Assembly (NCBI RefSeq): GCF_003751845.1
Contig: NZ_RJKQ01000004.1
Coordinates: 62,001-126,000 of the forward strand
Direction of reading: 5' to 3'
Source of the DNA: Enterobacter sp. BIGb0383
Lineage (GTDB): Bacteria; Pseudomonadota; Gammaproteobacteria; Enterobacterales; Enterobacteriaceae
Length of the DNA: 64,000 bases
Numbering within the stretch: the stretch's first letter is position 1; each line of letters opens with the position of its first letter. Under the pieces are notes generated by a model. That model saw nothing but the letters and a program-made list of their open reading frames with translations, had not been told where the DNA came from and did no database searches. A program made the translations under genes and the position numbers. Positions 9,632 through 19,669 of this stretch are shown here, in pieces.

Positions 9632-10063
9632 ATGCGTAACTACGATTTATCCCCGCTTCTTCGTCAATGGATCGGTTTCGATAAACTGGCCAGCACCCTG
9701 CAGGGTGCCGGTGGTGAAAGCCAGACTTTCCCGCCCTACAACATCGAAAAAAGCGACGATAACCACTATCGGATCTCTCTTGCACTGGCCGGTTTTAGCC
9801 AGCAGGAGCTCGATATCCAGCGTGAAGGCACGCGCCTGACCGTTAAAGGTACGCCAGCGAAACCGGACACCGAAACCCAGTGGCTGCATCAGGGCCTGGT
9901 GACCCAGCCGTTCACCCTGAGCTTTACCCTGGCGGATCATATGGAGGTGGCCGGTGCGACCTTTACCAACGGCCTGCTGCATATTGATATGGTGCGCAAC
10001 GTGCCGGAGGCGATGGCCCCGCAGCGTATCGCCATTAGCGAACGCCCGGCGCTCAACAGCTAA
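9632..10063 (+). CDS. ibpB: Small heat-shock protein IbpB
   Basis: A 143-residue paralogue of IbpA, starting [20 protein letters not shown], with the alpha-crystallin domain in the middle and an IAI motif near the C-terminus (QRIAISER). It acts with IbpA as an ATP-independent holdase in the cytoplasm. It is the second gene of the heat-shock operon, 89 bases downstream of ibpA, and is followed by a strong terminator. Confidence 0.97.
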   Translation: MRNYDLSPLLRQWIGFDKLASTLQGAGGESQTFPPYNIEKSDDNHYRISLALAGFSQQELDIQREGTRLTVKGTPAKPDTETQWLHQGLVTQPFTLSFTLADHMEVAGATFTNGLLHIDMVRNVPEAMAPQRIAISERPALNS

Positions 10064-10080
10064 ACGCTGAAGCCTGAAGA

Positions 10081-10106
10081 AGCCCCGCTACGACGGGGCT
10101 TTTTTG
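10081..10106 (+). terminator. Terminator of ibpAB
   Basis: AGCCCCG and CGGGGCT form a 7-bp GC-rich stem around CTACGA, directly followed by TTTTTTG. Textbook intrinsic terminator 17 bases after the ibpB stop. Confidence 0.92.
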
Positions 10107-10184
10107 TGCGCGATCGCCCATACATCCGCCTTCACCTCTGCCAAAATCCACACGGTTATTCCAGTTATTAACAGGGATGCGGCT

Positions 10185-11846
10185 ATGAGTGATATAGCGT
10201 TGACGGTCAGCGTGCTCGCGCTGGTTGCCGTTGTCGGTTTGTGGATCGGCAATATCAAAATACGCGGTGTCGGCTTCGGGATCGGCGGCGTGTTATTTGG
10301 CGGTATTATCGTGGGCCATTTTGCCGACCAGGCAGGGATCGCATTAAGCAGCACGATGCTGCATTTTATCCAGGAATTTGGTCTGATCCTCTTCGTCTAC
10401 ACCATCGGGATTCAGGTCGGACCGGGGTTCTTCGCCTCGCTGCGCGTATCGGGCCTGCGGCTTAACCTGTTCGCCATTCTGATCGTGGTCCTCGGCGGGC
10501 TTATCACCACTCTGCTACACAAAATCTTTGCCATCCCGCTGCCGGTGGTGCTGGGGATTTTCTCCGGGGCCGTCACTAACACGCCCGCGCTGGGCGCGGG
10601 ACAGCAGATTCTGCGCGATCTGGGCGTGCCTTTCGAGACGGTGGATCAGATGGGGATGAGCTACGCGATGGCCTATCCCTTTGGTATCTGCGGCATCCTG
10701 CTGACGATGTGGCTGCTGCGGCTTATTTTCCGCGTCAACGTTGATAGCGAGGCGGAGCAGTTTGATGCCAACAGCGGCAACGGCCAGGCGCATCTGCAGA
10801 CCATCAACCTGCGGGTAGAAAACCCTAACCTGAACGACCTGGCGATCCAGGACGTCCCGGTGCTCAACAGCGATAAAATTATTTGCTCCCGGCTCAAGCG
10901 CGACGACATGCTGATGGTTCCGGCCCCCATGACTCTCCTCAAGCAAGGCGACCTGCTGCACCTGGTCGGGCAGCCGGACGATTTGCACAATGCGCAACTG
11001 GTGATCGGTAAAGAGGTGGAGACCTCCCTGTCGACGCGGGGCACCGATCTGCACGTCGAGCGGGTGGTGGTCACCAATGAAAAGGTGCTGGGCAAGAAAA
11101 TCCGCGATCTCAACTTTAAGCAGCGCTATGACGTGGTGATTTCGCGCCTGAACCGTGCGGGCGTTGAGCTGGTGGCCAGCAGCCATGCCAGCCTGCAGTT
11201 TGGCGATATCCTTAACCTGGTCGGGCGGCAGGCCTCCATTGATGCGGTAGCCGCCGAAGTCGGCAACGCGCAGCAAAAGCTTCAGCAGGTGCAGATGCTG
11301 CCGGTGTTTATCGGCATTGGTCTGGGCGTTCTGCTCGGCTCGGTGCCTCTGTTTATTCCAGGGTTTCCGGTGGCGCTGAAGCTGGGTCTGGCGGGCGGGC
11401 CGCTGATTATGGCCCTGATCCTGGGCCGTATTGGCAGCATCGGCAAGCTCTACTGGTTTATGCCGCCCAGCGCTAACCTTGCCCTGCGCGAGCTGGGCAT
11501 CGTGCTATTTCTGTCGGTGGTGGGGCTTAAATCGGGCGGTGATTTCGTGCAGACCCTGACCCAGGGCGACGGCGTGAGCTGGATTGGCTACGGGATCCTG
11601 ATCACCGCCATTCCACTGCTGACCGTCGGCGTGCTGGCCCGACTGCTGGTGGGGATGAACTATCTGACCCTCTGCGGGATGCTGGCCGGGTCGATGACCG
11701 ATCCGCCCGCGCTGGCCTTTGCCAACGGCCTGCACGGCACCAGCGGCGCGGCGGCGCTCTCTTACGCCACGGTCTACCCGCTGGTGATGTTCCTGCGCAT
11801 TATTACTCCGCAGCTGCTGACGGTGCTGTTCTGGGGGTTGAGCTAG
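10185..11846 (+). CDS. yidE: YidE, AspT/YidE/YbjL-type putative transporter
   Basis: A 553-residue inner-membrane protein with two blocks of hydrophobic helices (about residues 1-185 and 370-553) flanking two TrkA-C (RCK_C) domains, seen as the repeated GDLLHLVG and GDILNLVG segments. This is the architecture of the aspartate:alanine exchanger family; the substrate of YidE is unknown. The open frame extends upstream, but the ATG at 10185 gives the known E. coli N-terminus MSDIALTVS and follows [21 protein letters not shown] and [13 protein letters not shown] are the duplicated family motifs. Confidence 0.93.
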   Translation: MSDIALTVSVLALVAVVGLWIGNIKIRGVGFGIGGVLFGGIIVGHFADQAGIALSSTMLHFIQEFGLILFVYTIGIQVGPGFFASLRVSGLRLNLFAILIVVLGGLITTLLHKIFAIPLPVVLGIFSGAVTNTPALGAGQQILRDLGVPFETVDQMGMSYAMAYPFGICGILLTMWLLRLIFRVNVDSEAEQFDANSGNGQAHLQTINLRVENPNLNDLAIQDVPVLNSDKIICSRLKRDDMLMVPAPMTLLKQGDLLHLVGQPDDLHNAQLVIGKEVETSLSTRGTDLHVERVVVTNEKVLGKKIRDLNFKQRYDVVISRLNRAGVELVASSHASLQFGDILNLVGRQASIDAVAAEVGNAQQKLQQVQMLPVFIGIGLGVLLGSVPLFIPGFPVALKLGLAGGPLIMALILGRIGSIGKLYWFMPPSANLALRELGIVLFLSVVGLKSGGDFVQTLTQGDGVSWIGYGILITAIPLLTVGVLARLLVGMNYLTLCGMLAGSMTDPPALAFANGLHGTSGAAALSYATVYPLVMFLRIITPQLLTVLFWGLS

Positions 11847-11861
11847 TCTTGCAATCGTAGA

Positions 11862-11883
11862 GTGCCATTACCGATAATGGCAC
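11862..11883. other. Hairpin between yidE and yidH
   Basis: GTGCCATTA (11862-11870) and TAATGGCAC (11875-11883) form a perfect 9-bp stem with a four-base loop 15 bases after yidE. No T run follows, so it is at most a weak terminator or mRNA 3' protector. Confidence 0.5.
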
Positions 11884-11911
11884 CCTCATGCAGACTATCC
11901 CAGGAGAAAAG

Positions 11912-12259
11912 ATGAAACTGTCCCGCCTCGGCGAAGCGCCGGATTACCGTTTTTCTCTGGCTAATGAACGTACTTTTCTGGCATGGATCCGCACCGCGCT
12001 GGGTTTTCTGGCCGCGGGCGTCGGTCTTGATCAGCTGGCGCCTGACTTTGCCACGCCGCTGGTTCGTGAAGTGCTGGCGCTGTTGCTCTGCCTCTTTTCC
12101 GGTGGGCTGGCGATTTACGGCTATCTGCGCTGGTTGCGTAATGAAAAAGCCATGCGTCTGAAAGACGATTTACCCTACACGCCCGGCCTGCTCATTATCG
12201 GTCTGCTACTGCTGGCGGTGTCACTGGTGGTGATGGTGCTGGTGTTCTATGCCGGATAG
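11912..12259 (+). CDS. yidH: YidH, DUF202 inner-membrane protein
   Basis: A 115-residue protein with three hydrophobic segments and the N-terminal ANERTFLAWIRTALGFLAAG motif of DUF202 membrane proteins. The ATG at 11912 follows AGGAGA and matches E. coli YidH; an upstream in-frame ATG would add eight residues. Function is unknown. It overlaps yidG by 11 bases, suggesting the two make a complex. Confidence 0.92.
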   Translation: MKLSRLGEAPDYRFSLANERTFLAWIRTALGFLAAGVGLDQLAPDFATPLVREVLALLLCLFSGGLAIYGYLRWLRNEKAMRLKDDLPYTPGLLIIGLLLLAVSLVVMVLVFYAG

Positions 12260-12605
12260 CCGTAAGGCCCGACGCTTGACGGACCCCGGCCTGCAGCCGG
12301 AACGCACGTCGCTTGCCTGGCTGCGCACCCTGCTGGGCTACGGTGCACTGATCGCGCTGGCCATCAAACATAACTGGCAACAGTCAGGGACTCCATTCTG
12401 GATTTCGCTCGCGGTTCTGGCGTTGGCGGCGATGATTCTGTGGCGCTATACCCGCAGCCGTACGAGGATGGATATCGCCAATAGTGATTTTTTACTGCCC
12501 TCGTCGGTGCGCGATAAATTTTTGATTGCCCTGGCTGTTCTGTCTCTGTCGCTACTTTTTGCCGTCAACCATCTTAGGGTGCTTCTGCTCCTGTTTACCG
12601 GTTAA
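12249..12605 (+). CDS. yidG: YidG, DUF202 inner-membrane protein
   Basis: A 118-residue relative of YidH with the same [24 protein letters not shown]202 motif and three hydrophobic segments. It starts inside the end of yidH and its stop overlaps the convergent dsdA stop. Function unknown; the pair is conserved in Enterobacteriaceae. Confidence 0.92.
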   Translation: MPDSRKARRLTDPGLQPERTSLAWLRTLLGYGALIALAIKHNWQQSGTPFWISLAVLALAAMILWRYTRSRTRMDIANSDFLLPSSVRDKFLIALAVLSLSLLFAVNHLRVLLLLFTG

Positions 12606-13930
12606 CGGCTTTTTGCCAGATACTGCGCCATTTCGATTTCCGGTACCATGCCGCCGCCGGTGGCCCAGACCAGATGCGTGGCGTTGTGCAGCTGCGCCGC
12701 CGTCAGCTCCTGCATTTGCTGATAGCCTGCGTCGGTCGTGGTGTACAGCGGTCCGGCCATGCCCGCCAGCGCCGACGGCTCCAGCTGAATGTGCTCTTCC
12801 TGCGCCAGCCAGCCGAGCATGTCGTACAGGCTCTGGTCATCGAGGGTATAAACGCCGTCCAGCAGTCGTGCCATCGCCCGACCGACAAAACCGGATGCGC
12901 GGCCCACCGCCAGACCGTCGGCGGCGGTCAGGTTATCAATCCCTAAATCCTGCACCGCAATACCGTCATGTCGCCCGGTATACAGGCCCAGCAGCATGCA
13001 GGGCGAGTGGGTCGGTTCAGCAAACAGGCAGCGTACATGATCGCCGAAGGCCAGCTTGAGGCCGAAAGCAACCCCGCCCGGTCCGCCGCCGACGCCGCAG
13101 GGCAGATAGACAAACAGCGGGTGATCGGCGTCCACCACGCGCCCCTGTTTTTCCATCTGCGCTTTCAGCCGCTTCCCGGCGGTGGCGTAGCCCAGAAACA
13201 GGGTGCGGGAGTTTTCATCGTCAATAAAGAAACAGTTCGGGTCCGCCTCTGCCGCTTTCCGGCCCTGCTCCACCGCCACGCCGTAATCCTGGGCGTACTC
13301 CACCACCTCTACGCCGTGCTCGCGCAGCTTCGCCTTTTTCCATTCGCGGGCGTCGGCGGACATATGCACCGTCACCTTAAACCCGAGGCGGGCGCTGATA
13401 ATGCCGATAGAGAGTCCGAGATTACCGGTCGAGCCGACGGCGATGCTGTAGCCACCGAAAAATGCCCGGAAGTCGGGCGACATCAGCCTGGTGTAGTCAT
13501 CCTCTGTGGTCAGCCTGCCTGCGGCCAGGGCCAGCTTCTCCGCGTGGGTGAGCACTTCATAAATACCGCCCCGGGCTTTAATCGACCCCGATATCGGCAG
13601 GTGACCGTCTTTTTTCAGCAGCAGGCTGCCGGGGATCGGCTGGTTAAATTCGCGCTCCAGCCGCTGCTGCATGGCCGGGATCGCCACCAGGTCTGACTCA
13701 ATCAGCCCGCCAGAAGCGGCAGTTTCCGGAAACGCCTGTGCCAGCCAGGGGGCAAAACGGGCGAGGCGGGCATGGGCATCCTCTACGTCTTCCTGCGTCA
13801 GCCCCACGTAAGGCAGGCCTTCTGCCAGCAAAGTGGTGTAAGGGTTAAACCAGCGGGTTTCTTTCAGGGCGATAAGATCGTTCAGCAGGGGGAAGTTTTT
13901 TACTAACGCGTTGATTTCTGATGGAGTCAT
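12602..13930 (-). CDS. dsdA: D-serine ammonia-lyase (dehydratase)
   Basis: The 442-residue length equals that of E. coli DsdA. The PLP-binding lysine is Lys118 in SGSIKARGG, and the glycine-rich phosphate loop GSTGNLGLS is present. The enzyme converts D-serine to pyruvate and ammonia in the cytoplasm, detoxifying D-serine. In E. coli dsdA is in an operon with the transporter dsdX next to the activator dsdC; neither is adjacent here, where the neighbours are yidG and emrD. Confidence 0.95.
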   Translation of the reverse strand: MTPSEINALVKNFPLLNDLIALKETRWFNPYTTLLAEGLPYVGLTQEDVEDAHARLARFAPWLAQAFPETAASGGLIESDLVAIPAMQQRLEREFNQPIPGSLLLKKDGHLPISGSIKARGGIYEVLTHAEKLALAAGRLTTEDDYTRLMSPDFRAFFGGYSIAVGSTGNLGLSIGIISARLGFKVTVHMSADAREWKKAKLREHGVEVVEYAQDYGVAVEQGRKAAEADPNCFFIDDENSRTLFLGYATAGKRLKAQMEKQGRVVDADHPLFVYLPCGVGGGPGGVAFGLKLAFGDHVRCLFAEPTHSPCMLLGLYTGRHDGIAVQDLGIDNLTAADGLAVGRASGFVGRAMARLLDGVYTLDDQSLYDMLGWLAQEEHIQLEPSALAGMAGPLYTTTDAGYQQMQELTAAQLHNATHLVWATGGGMVPEIEMAQYLAKSR

Positions 13931-14016
13931 AGCGCGATCCGGTTCATTTCAGCGGCAGATTCAGGCTGTTCAGTGTAAACAGCCTGTCGCAAAATGTCTC
14001 TGCGGGAAGCCGGATT

Positions 14017-15201
14017 TTATGCCGCCTGAGGATGGCGAGGAAGACGTGACGCCAGCGGCAGCCAGCAGAGCAGGATCAGCAGTCCCATCAGGGTCATCAG
14101 CAGGCCAATGCTCGACTGGCCGGTTTGCGGCAGCATCGCTGAGAAGCCTGCCAGCAGGCCGGAGCCGATATTCTGCAGGCCGCCCACCAGCGCCCCGGCG
14201 GTACCGGCGAGGAACGGGAACGGCTCCATCGCGCCGCTGGTCGCCAGCGGAAACAGCATGCCTGCGCCGAAGAAGAACAGGGCGGCAGGAACCAGCAGGG
14301 TCCAGACGTTCATGATGCCCAGCAGGCCGGGGATTAGCATCATCAGGCCCGCCAGCAGGCAGCTGATCACCGATTGCCACATCAGGGTTGAGACGCGCCG
14401 TGACGGGCGTCCGGCGAACCAGGCCCCGAAAAACGCCGCCGGAATGGGCAGAATAAACAGGATACTGACCGTCATACTGCTCAGGCCCAGCACCGAGCCC
14501 ATCAGCACCCCGGAGCAGGCTTCAAACACGGCAATCCCGGCCAGGCCGCCGATCAGCATCAGCAGATAGCAGTTAAAGTCGCCGTGGCCAAACAGCGTTT
14601 TATAGCTGGTGAGAAGCCGGGTGCGCGGGGCATCCTGCGGACGGGTTTCCGGCATCCAGCGGGCCATGCTGAAGGTGACGCCGATGCACAGCACCAGCAG
14701 GAAAGCGTAACAGGCGCGCCAGTTCCACACCGTATCGAGCACGCCGCCGATCAGCGGTGCCAGCAGCGGGCTGACCAGAATGCCCATATTCAGCAGGCTG
14801 TTCGCGTGGCGCAGTTGAGTACCCTGATATAAATCTCGCGGCAGCGTGCGGGCCATAACGCCGCCCACGCCGGTCCCCATCCCCTGCAGGGCGCTGGCGG
14901 TAATCAGCATCGTCAGGCTATGGGTGGTAATGGCCAGCAGGGTTGCCAGCATAAACACCGTCATTCCGAAGAGGATCACCGGGCGGCGTCCCAGTCGGTC
15001 GGCCAGCGGGCCGTACACCAGCTGGGACAGACCATAGGTCAGCAAATAGGCCGCCATCACGTGCTGAATTTCACCCTCGCGGACGTGAAAGTCTGCCGCC
15101 ATGCCGTTCATCGCCGGGATCCAGATGGTTTGCGCCATCTGGCCGACGGCCACCAGCAGTACCAGCATTAACAGCAGCGAGAAATTCTTATGTCTTTTCA
15201 T
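14017..15201 (-). CDS. emrD: Multidrug efflux MFS transporter EmrD
   Basis: A 394-residue, 12-helix drug:H+ antiporter that exports amphipathic compounds, equal in length to E. coli EmrD. The loop-2 motif YGPLADRLGRRPVIL and the DHA1 motif-C region GILVSPLLAPLIGG are clear. The open frame runs far upstream (to 15627), but those codons cross the ilvB leader region; the ATG at 15199-15201 gives the known N-terminus MKRHKNFSLLLMLVLLVAVG. Confidence 0.94.
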   Translation of the reverse strand: MKRHKNFSLLLMLVLLVAVGQMAQTIWIPAMNGMAADFHVREGEIQHVMAAYLLTYGLSQLVYGPLADRLGRRPVILFGMTVFMLATLLAITTHSLTMLITASALQGMGTGVGGVMARTLPRDLYQGTQLRHANSLLNMGILVSPLLAPLIGGVLDTVWNWRACYAFLLVLCIGVTFSMARWMPETRPQDAPRTRLLTSYKTLFGHGDFNCYLLMLIGGLAGIAVFEACSGVLMGSVLGLSSMTVSILFILPIPAAFFGAWFAGRPSRRVSTLMWQSVISCLLAGLMMLIPGLLGIMNVWTLLVPAALFFFGAGMLFPLATSGAMEPFPFLAGTAGALVGGLQNIGSGLLAGFSAMLPQTGQSSIGLLMTLMGLLILLCWLPLASRLPRHPQAA

Positions 15202-15351
15202 GATTTGCCGGTACGTCTTCAGGATGCGTTGAAGGATAAATTTCTGGTCAATTGCGAAAAAGCCAGAGGAATCTACCATGTAAAGAAGACATGGCAATGT
15301 TATGTGGCGTGAAAGGCGGGCTGTGGGAGGCAGGTTTTCTAAACAAGGCCC

Positions 15352-15367
15352 GGCAACAATTGTTGCC
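15352..15367. promoter_or_regulatory. Perfect palindrome in the emrD-ivbL spacer
   Basis: GGCAACAATTGTTGCC is a perfect 16-bp palindrome in the 289-base divergent spacer between emrD and the ivbL leader. It is a candidate operator. A possible -10 box for ilvB, TATAAA, is at 15453-15458, but I could not identify a well-spaced -35. Confidence 0.45.
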
Positions 15368-15490
15368 AGCGCGTAATGGCTTAATGTGATCGCCAGCGCA
15401 TTTCTTCGCGATCGGACACAAACTGGTTGTCTGCGGTGAAAAGCTGTGTTTGTATAAATCCGGTTACTAACACAACAAAACAGGCCCCTA

Positions 15491-15589
15491 ATGCACGCTA
15501 CCCGTTCCGCACTGACCCTACTAAAAACCGCGCACAATGCCGCGGTGGTCGTCGTGCGTGTGGTGGTCGTCGTCGGCAATGCGCCGTAG
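15491..15589 (+). CDS. ivbL: ilvB operon leader peptide IvbL
   Basis: A 32-residue ORF (ATG 15491, TAG 15587-15589). After Ala-Ala, codons read Val-Val-Val-Val-Arg-Val-Val-Val-Val-Val-Gly-Asn-Ala-Pro, the same C-terminal pattern as E. coli IvbL, with nine valines and several leucines as control codons. Ribosome stalling on scarce charged Val/Leu tRNA favours the antiterminated form of the leader and expression of ilvBN. It is followed by the attenuator at 15611. Confidence 0.95.
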   Translation: MHATRSALTLLKTAHNAAVVVVRVVVVVGNAP

Positions 15590-15610
15590 GGTCCGGAACA
15601 ACACGATTCC

Positions 15611-15648
15611 AAACCCCGCCGGCGCAAACCGGCGGGGTTTCTTGTTTT
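15611..15648 (+). terminator. ilvB attenuator
   Basis: AAACCCCGCCGG (15611-15622) and CCGGCGGGGTTT (15629-15640) form a perfect 12-bp stem with loop CGCAAA and a trailing T-rich CTTGTTTT. It lies between ivbL and ilvB and is the regulated terminator. Confidence 0.93.
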
Positions 15649-15690
15649 AGCCCCCCGGAAAGTCGGCCCAGAATAAAAAAGGACTGGAGC

Positions 15691-17382
15691 ATGGCAAGTT
15701 CGGGCACAATCTCACAACCCACGCGCTATACCGGCGCAGAGTTAATCGTTCGCTTACTGGAACGGCAGGGCATCACCCAGGTTAGCGGTATTCCGGGCGG
15801 CACGGTACTGCCGCTGTATGACGCCTTAAGTCAGAGCCAGCAAATTCGTCATATCCTTGCCCGCCATGAGCAGGGCGCCGGGTTTATTGCCCAGGGGATG
15901 GCGCGCACCGACGGCAAACCGGCGGTCTGTATCGCCTGTAGCGGCCCGGGTGCGACCAATCTGGTGACGGCGATTGCCGATGCGCGTCTCGACTCTATCC
16001 CGCTGGTGTGCATCACCGGCCAGGTGCCCGCATCGATGATCGGTACCGATGCCTTCCAGGAAGTGGACACCTACGGCATCGCCATCCCGGTGACCAAACA
16101 TAACTATCTGGTCCGCGATATCAGCGAGCTGCCGCAGGTGATCGTTGACGCCTTCCGCATTGCCCAGTCCGGCCGTCCCGGCCCGGTGTGGATCGATATT
16201 CCCAAAGATGTACAGAACGCAGAGATTGAGCTGAGTGAGCTGCCTGCGCCGGGCGAAAAAACGCCCGCCCCGGCATGCGACCCGCAGTCCGTTGCGGCGG
16301 CGGCGGCGATGATTAACGCCGCTAAACGCCCGGTGCTCTACCTGGGCGGCGGGGTGATCAATGCCGCCGAGCCGGTCCGCCAGCTGGCGGAAAAAGCCCA
16401 CCTGCCCACCACCATGACCCTGATGGCCCTAGGCGTCCTGCCGAAGCGGCATCCGCTGTCGCTGGGCATGCTGGGGATGCACGGGGCGCGCAGCACTAAC
16501 TTTATCCTCCAGGAAGCCGATTTGCTGGTGGTGCTGGGCGCGCGTTTTGATGACCGGGCGATTGGCAAAACCGCTGAATTCTGCCCGAATGCCAAAATTA
16601 TCCATGTGGATATCGACCGCGCCGAGCTGGGTAAAATCAAACAGCCGCATATCGCCATTCAGGCGGATGTTGCCGACGTGCTGGCGGCTTTAACCCCGCA
16701 GCTGGATGCGAATCCGCGTGAGGAGTGGCACCAGCTGGTGGCCGATCTGCAGCGTGAATTCCCCGGCGCGATCCCCGAGGAAGCCGACCCGCTCAGCCAC
16801 TACGGGCTGATTAACGCGGTAGCCGCCTGCGTCGATGACGAGGCGATTATCACCACCGACGTGGGTCAGCATCAGATGTGGACCGCTCAGGCCTATCCGC
16901 TGAACCGTCCGCGCCAGTGGCTGACCTCCGGCGGTCTGGGCACCATGGGCTTCGGCTTACCGGCGGCGATAGGTGCGGCGCTGGCGAACCCGCAGCGCAA
17001 GGTGCTGTGCTTCTCCGGTGACGGCAGCCTGATGATGAATATCCAGGAGATGGCGACGGCGTCCGAGCATAATCTCGATGTAAAAATCATCCTGATGAAC
17101 AACGAAGCGCTGGGGCTGGTGCATCAGCAGCAAAGTCTGTTCTACTCCCAGGGCGTCTTCTCCGCCAGCTGGGCGGGAAGCCGCATTAACTTTATGCAGA
17201 TTGCCGCCGGGTTTGGCCTGCACGCCTGCGATCTGAACGCTGCGGAGGATCCGCATGCGGCCCTGCAGGAGGCGATTTCGCGTCCGGGCCCTGCGCTGAT
17301 CCACGTGCGCATCGACCCGCAGGAAAAAGTGTATCCGATGGTGCCGCCGGGCGCGGCCAATACTGAAATGGTGGGGGAATAA
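15691..17382 (+). CDS. ilvB: Acetolactate synthase I, catalytic subunit
   Basis: A 563-residue thiamine-diphosphate enzyme that condenses two pyruvates (or pyruvate and 2-ketobutyrate), the first common step of valine, leucine and isoleucine synthesis. The activating glutamate is Glu60 in ARHEQGAGF and the ThDP-Mg2+ motif is GDGSLMMN. The open frame extends upstream through the leader, but the ATG at 15691 gives the E. coli N-terminus MASSGT. It works with IlvN, three bases downstream, and is controlled by the ivbL attenuator. Confidence 0.96.
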   Translation: MASSGTISQPTRYTGAELIVRLLERQGITQVSGIPGGTVLPLYDALSQSQQIRHILARHEQGAGFIAQGMARTDGKPAVCIACSGPGATNLVTAIADARLDSIPLVCITGQVPASMIGTDAFQEVDTYGIAIPVTKHNYLVRDISELPQVIVDAFRIAQSGRPGPVWIDIPKDVQNAEIELSELPAPGEKTPAPACDPQSVAAAAAMINAAKRPVLYLGGGVINAAEPVRQLAEKAHLPTTMTLMALGVLPKRHPLSLGMLGMHGARSTNFILQEADLLVVLGARFDDRAIGKTAEFCPNAKIIHVDIDRAELGKIKQPHIAIQADVADVLAALTPQLDANPREEWHQLVADLQREFPGAIPEEADPLSHYGLINAVAACVDDEAIITTDVGQHQMWTAQAYPLNRPRQWLTSGGLGTMGFGLPAAIGAALANPQRKVLCFSGDGSLMMNIQEMATASEHNLDVKIILMNNEALGLVHQQQSLFYSQGVFSASWAGSRINFMQIAAGFGLHACDLNAAEDPHAALQEAISRPGPALIHVRIDPQEKVYPMVPPGAANTEMVGE

Positions 17383-17385
17383 GCC

Positions 17386-17676
17386 ATGCAACTACCGACT
17401 CATGACAACGTTATTCTGGAACTCACCGTGCGCAACCACCCGGGCGTAATGACCCACGTGTGCGGCCTGTTCGCCCGCCGCGCCTTTAACGTTGAGGGCA
17501 TTCTCTGTCTGCCGCTGCAGAACACCGACCAGAGCCGTATCTGGTTACTGGTTAATAACGACCAGCGTCTGGAGCAGATGATCAGCCAGATCGACAAGCT
17601 GGAAGACGTGGTCCAGGTGATCCGTCACCAGACCGATCCTGGCGTCTTTAACAAGCTGGGGCTGTTTTTCGAATAA
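17386..17676 (+). CDS. ilvN: Acetolactate synthase I, regulatory subunit
   Basis: A 96-residue single ACT-domain protein ([29 protein letters not shown]) that binds valine and gives feedback inhibition of IlvB. Length matches E. coli IlvN. It is translationally coupled to ilvB across a three-base gap. In E. coli the uhpABCT genes follow; here yicN follows directly. Confidence 0.96.
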   Translation: MQLPTHDNVILELTVRNHPGVMTHVCGLFARRAFNVEGILCLPLQNTDQSRIWLLVNNDQRLEQMISQIDKLEDVVQVIRHQTDPGVFNKLGLFFE

Positions 17677-17758
17677 TTGATCGGAGCGCGTCTTCCGCCT
17701 CTCGACAAGGCCCGGTTTACCATTATGATGGACGGCCTGAACGGTGGCGGGAGCGCAC

Positions 17759-18211
17759 ATGATTTGGTTAATACTGGCAACGCTGGTGGTGGTCTTTGCG
17801 ATAGGATTTCGGGTGTTAACGTCGGGTTCACGGCGGGCTATTCGTCGTCTGAGTGAACGTCTGGGCGTCACGCCCATGCCGGTAGAATCGATGATCGATC
17901 AGATGGGGAAAGCCTCAGGCCACGAGTTTATTCGCTACCTTGAACGCCCTGACGAGGCGCATCTGCTGAATGCTGCGCAGGTCCTGCTGATCTGGCAGGT
18001 AGGGATTGTTGATGGCAGCGAGCAGAATCTGCAGTACTGGCACCGGTTGCTCAGCAAAGCCCGACTCTCGGCACCCTTAACCGATGGTCATATTCGGCAG
18101 GCCTTTGGTTTTTTGCGCGAGCTGGAGCCGGATATCCAGGAGTTAAACGCTTTTCAGCAGCGCTATAACACGCTTTTTATGCCTGAAGAGGGCGTTTACT
18201 GGCTGCACTGA
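17759..18211 (+). CDS. yicN: YicN, DUF1198 family membrane-anchored protein
   Basis: A 150-residue protein with one N-terminal hydrophobic segment (MIWLILATLVVVFAIGF) followed by a soluble helical domain. It corresponds to E. coli YicN, same length, function unknown. The ATG at 17759 follows GGGAG; a start 15 bases upstream has no site. In E. coli, ade, yicO and uhp genes lie between it and ilvN. Confidence 0.9.
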   Translation: MIWLILATLVVVFAIGFRVLTSGSRRAIRRLSERLGVTPMPVESMIDQMGKASGHEFIRYLERPDEAHLLNAAQVLLIWQVGIVDGSEQNLQYWHRLLSKARLSAPLTDGHIRQAFGFLRELEPDIQELNAFQQRYNTLFMPEEGVYWLH

Positions 18212-18317
18212 GAAATAGCCACATTACCCTTTATAGTTGCCAAAATGTTAAGCATGTCACAATGGGAATGATACACTTCGCGACCGTACTGCAAGTTAAT
18301 CACGCCAGGTGACAAAT

Positions 18318-19499
18318 ATGACGACCAATCCTCCTCCCGCTTTTGCGCAGGCACCCACCCGACCTAACTGGTCTGCGGTATTTGCCGTTGCGTTCTGCGT
18401 CGCCTGCCTGATCACCGTGGAGTTTCTGCCCGTCAGCCTGCTGACGCCGATGGCGCAGGATTTGGGCATTTCCGAAGGGCTGGCCGGGCAGTCGGTGACC
18501 GTTACCGCCTTTGTGGCCATGTTTGCCAGCCTGTTTATCACCACCGCGATCCGGACGACCGATCGCCGCTATGTGGTGATTATTTTTTCCATTCTGCTGA
18601 CCCTCTCCTGTCTGCTGGTCTCCTTTGCCAACAGTTTTGCGCTGCTGCTGGTCGGTCGCGCTTTTCTGGGACTTGCTCTCGGTGGATTCTGGGCGATGTC
18701 CGCCTCGCTGACCATGCGTCTGGTGCCGGCCCGCTCGGTGCCAAAAGCGCTGTCGGTGATTTTTGGTGCGGTTTCGATTGCGCTGGTGATCGCGGCCCCG
18801 TTAGGCAGCTTCCTCGGCGGCATTATCGGCTGGCGACACGTCTTTAACGGTGCGGCGGTGATGGGCGTGCTCTGTATTTTCTGGGTCTGGCGGGCGCTGC
18901 CCTCGATGCCTGGCGAAGCGGCCCATCAGCAGCAAAATATGCTGGGGCTGCTGAAGCGCCCGGGCGTGCTGGCGGGGATGATCGCCATTTTTATGTCCTT
19001 TGCCGGGCAGTTCGCCTTCTTCACCTATATTCGCCCCATCTTTATGACCCTGGCGAACTTCAGCGTGGATGGCCTGACCCTGGTCCTGCTGAGCTTTGGT
19101 ATCGCCAGCTTTATCGGCACCTCTCTGTCGGCGATGGTGATGCGTTACTCCGTCCAGGCGGCGCTGGCCTGCGCCCCGTTGGTTCTGGCGATCAGCGCCC
19201 TGGTGCTGGCGCTGTGGGGGCAGGATAAAATTGTCGCCTCGGCGATTGCGGTGATCTGGGGGCTGTCATTTGCCCTGGTGCCGGTGGGCTGGTCCACGTG
19301 GATCACCCGAACTCTGGCCGATCAGGCGGAAAAAGCCGGGTCTATTCAGGTGGCGGTGATCCAGCTGGCGAACACCTGTGGCGCGGCGGTGGGCGGCTAT
19401 GCGCTCGACAACCTTGGCCTGCTGTCGCCTCTGGTGCTCTCCGGCATCCTGATGCTGCTGACCGCGATGCTGGTCACCTTCAAAGTCCGCGTGAAATAA
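18318..19499 (+). CDS. nepI: Purine ribonucleoside efflux pump NepI (MFS)
   Basis: A 393-residue, 12-helix DHA1-type transporter highly similar to E. coli NepI (YicM), which exports inosine, guanosine and 6-mercaptopurine by proton antiport. Characteristic stretches include [19 protein letters not shown] and [18 protein letters not shown]. The ATG at 18318 has AGGTGA five bases upstream and is preferred over the in-frame GTG at 18309. A GC-rich hairpin follows the stop. Confidence 0.92.
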   Translation: MTTNPPPAFAQAPTRPNWSAVFAVAFCVACLITVEFLPVSLLTPMAQDLGISEGLAGQSVTVTAFVAMFASLFITTAIRTTDRRYVVIIFSILLTLSCLLVSFANSFALLLVGRAFLGLALGGFWAMSASLTMRLVPARSVPKALSVIFGAVSIALVIAAPLGSFLGGIIGWRHVFNGAAVMGVLCIFWVWRALPSMPGEAAHQQQNMLGLLKRPGVLAGMIAIFMSFAGQFAFFTYIRPIFMTLANFSVDGLTLVLLSFGIASFIGTSLSAMVMRYSVQAALACAPLVLAISALVLALWGQDKIVASAIAVIWGLSFALVPVGWSTWITRTLADQAEKAGSIQVAVIQLANTCGAAVGGYALDNLGLLSPLVLSGILMLLTAMLVTFKVRVK

Positions 19500-19513
19500 C
19501 CCTCTCTTTATCT

Positions 19514-19536
19514 GCGCGTGCGCTCGTCGCACGCGC
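19514..19536 (+). terminator. Hairpin after nepI
   Basis: GCGCGTGCG (19514-19522) and CGCACGCGC (19528-19536) form a perfect 9-bp stem with a five-base loop, 14 bases after the nepI stop. No clear T tract follows. Confidence 0.5.
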
Positions 19537-19669
19537 CCCTTCGTGCAAAAGCCAGATCCCGACCAGCGGTATTGTGGCGTATGTCCCTACTACATAAGGG
19601 GAATATTCCGGGAAGATAATCAGGCGTAAGGTGAAACGCGTTTTCATTTATCCCGAAAAGGAGCCTGCC

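Noticed and set aside
10104-10184. 5' extension of the yidE frame
   Set aside because: It overlaps the ibpB terminator; the ATG at 10185 matches YidE and has a better site.
12526-13059. 177-codon plus-strand frame opposite dsdA
   Set aside because: Arg/Pro-rich shadow of a well-supported dsdA.
15202-15627. 5' extension of the emrD frame
   Set aside because: It crosses the ivbL leader in antisense; the ATG at 15199-15201 gives the known EmrD N-terminus.
15427-15690. 5' extension of the ilvB frame
   Set aside because: It overlaps ivbL and the attenuator; the ATG at 15691 gives the known IlvB N-terminus.
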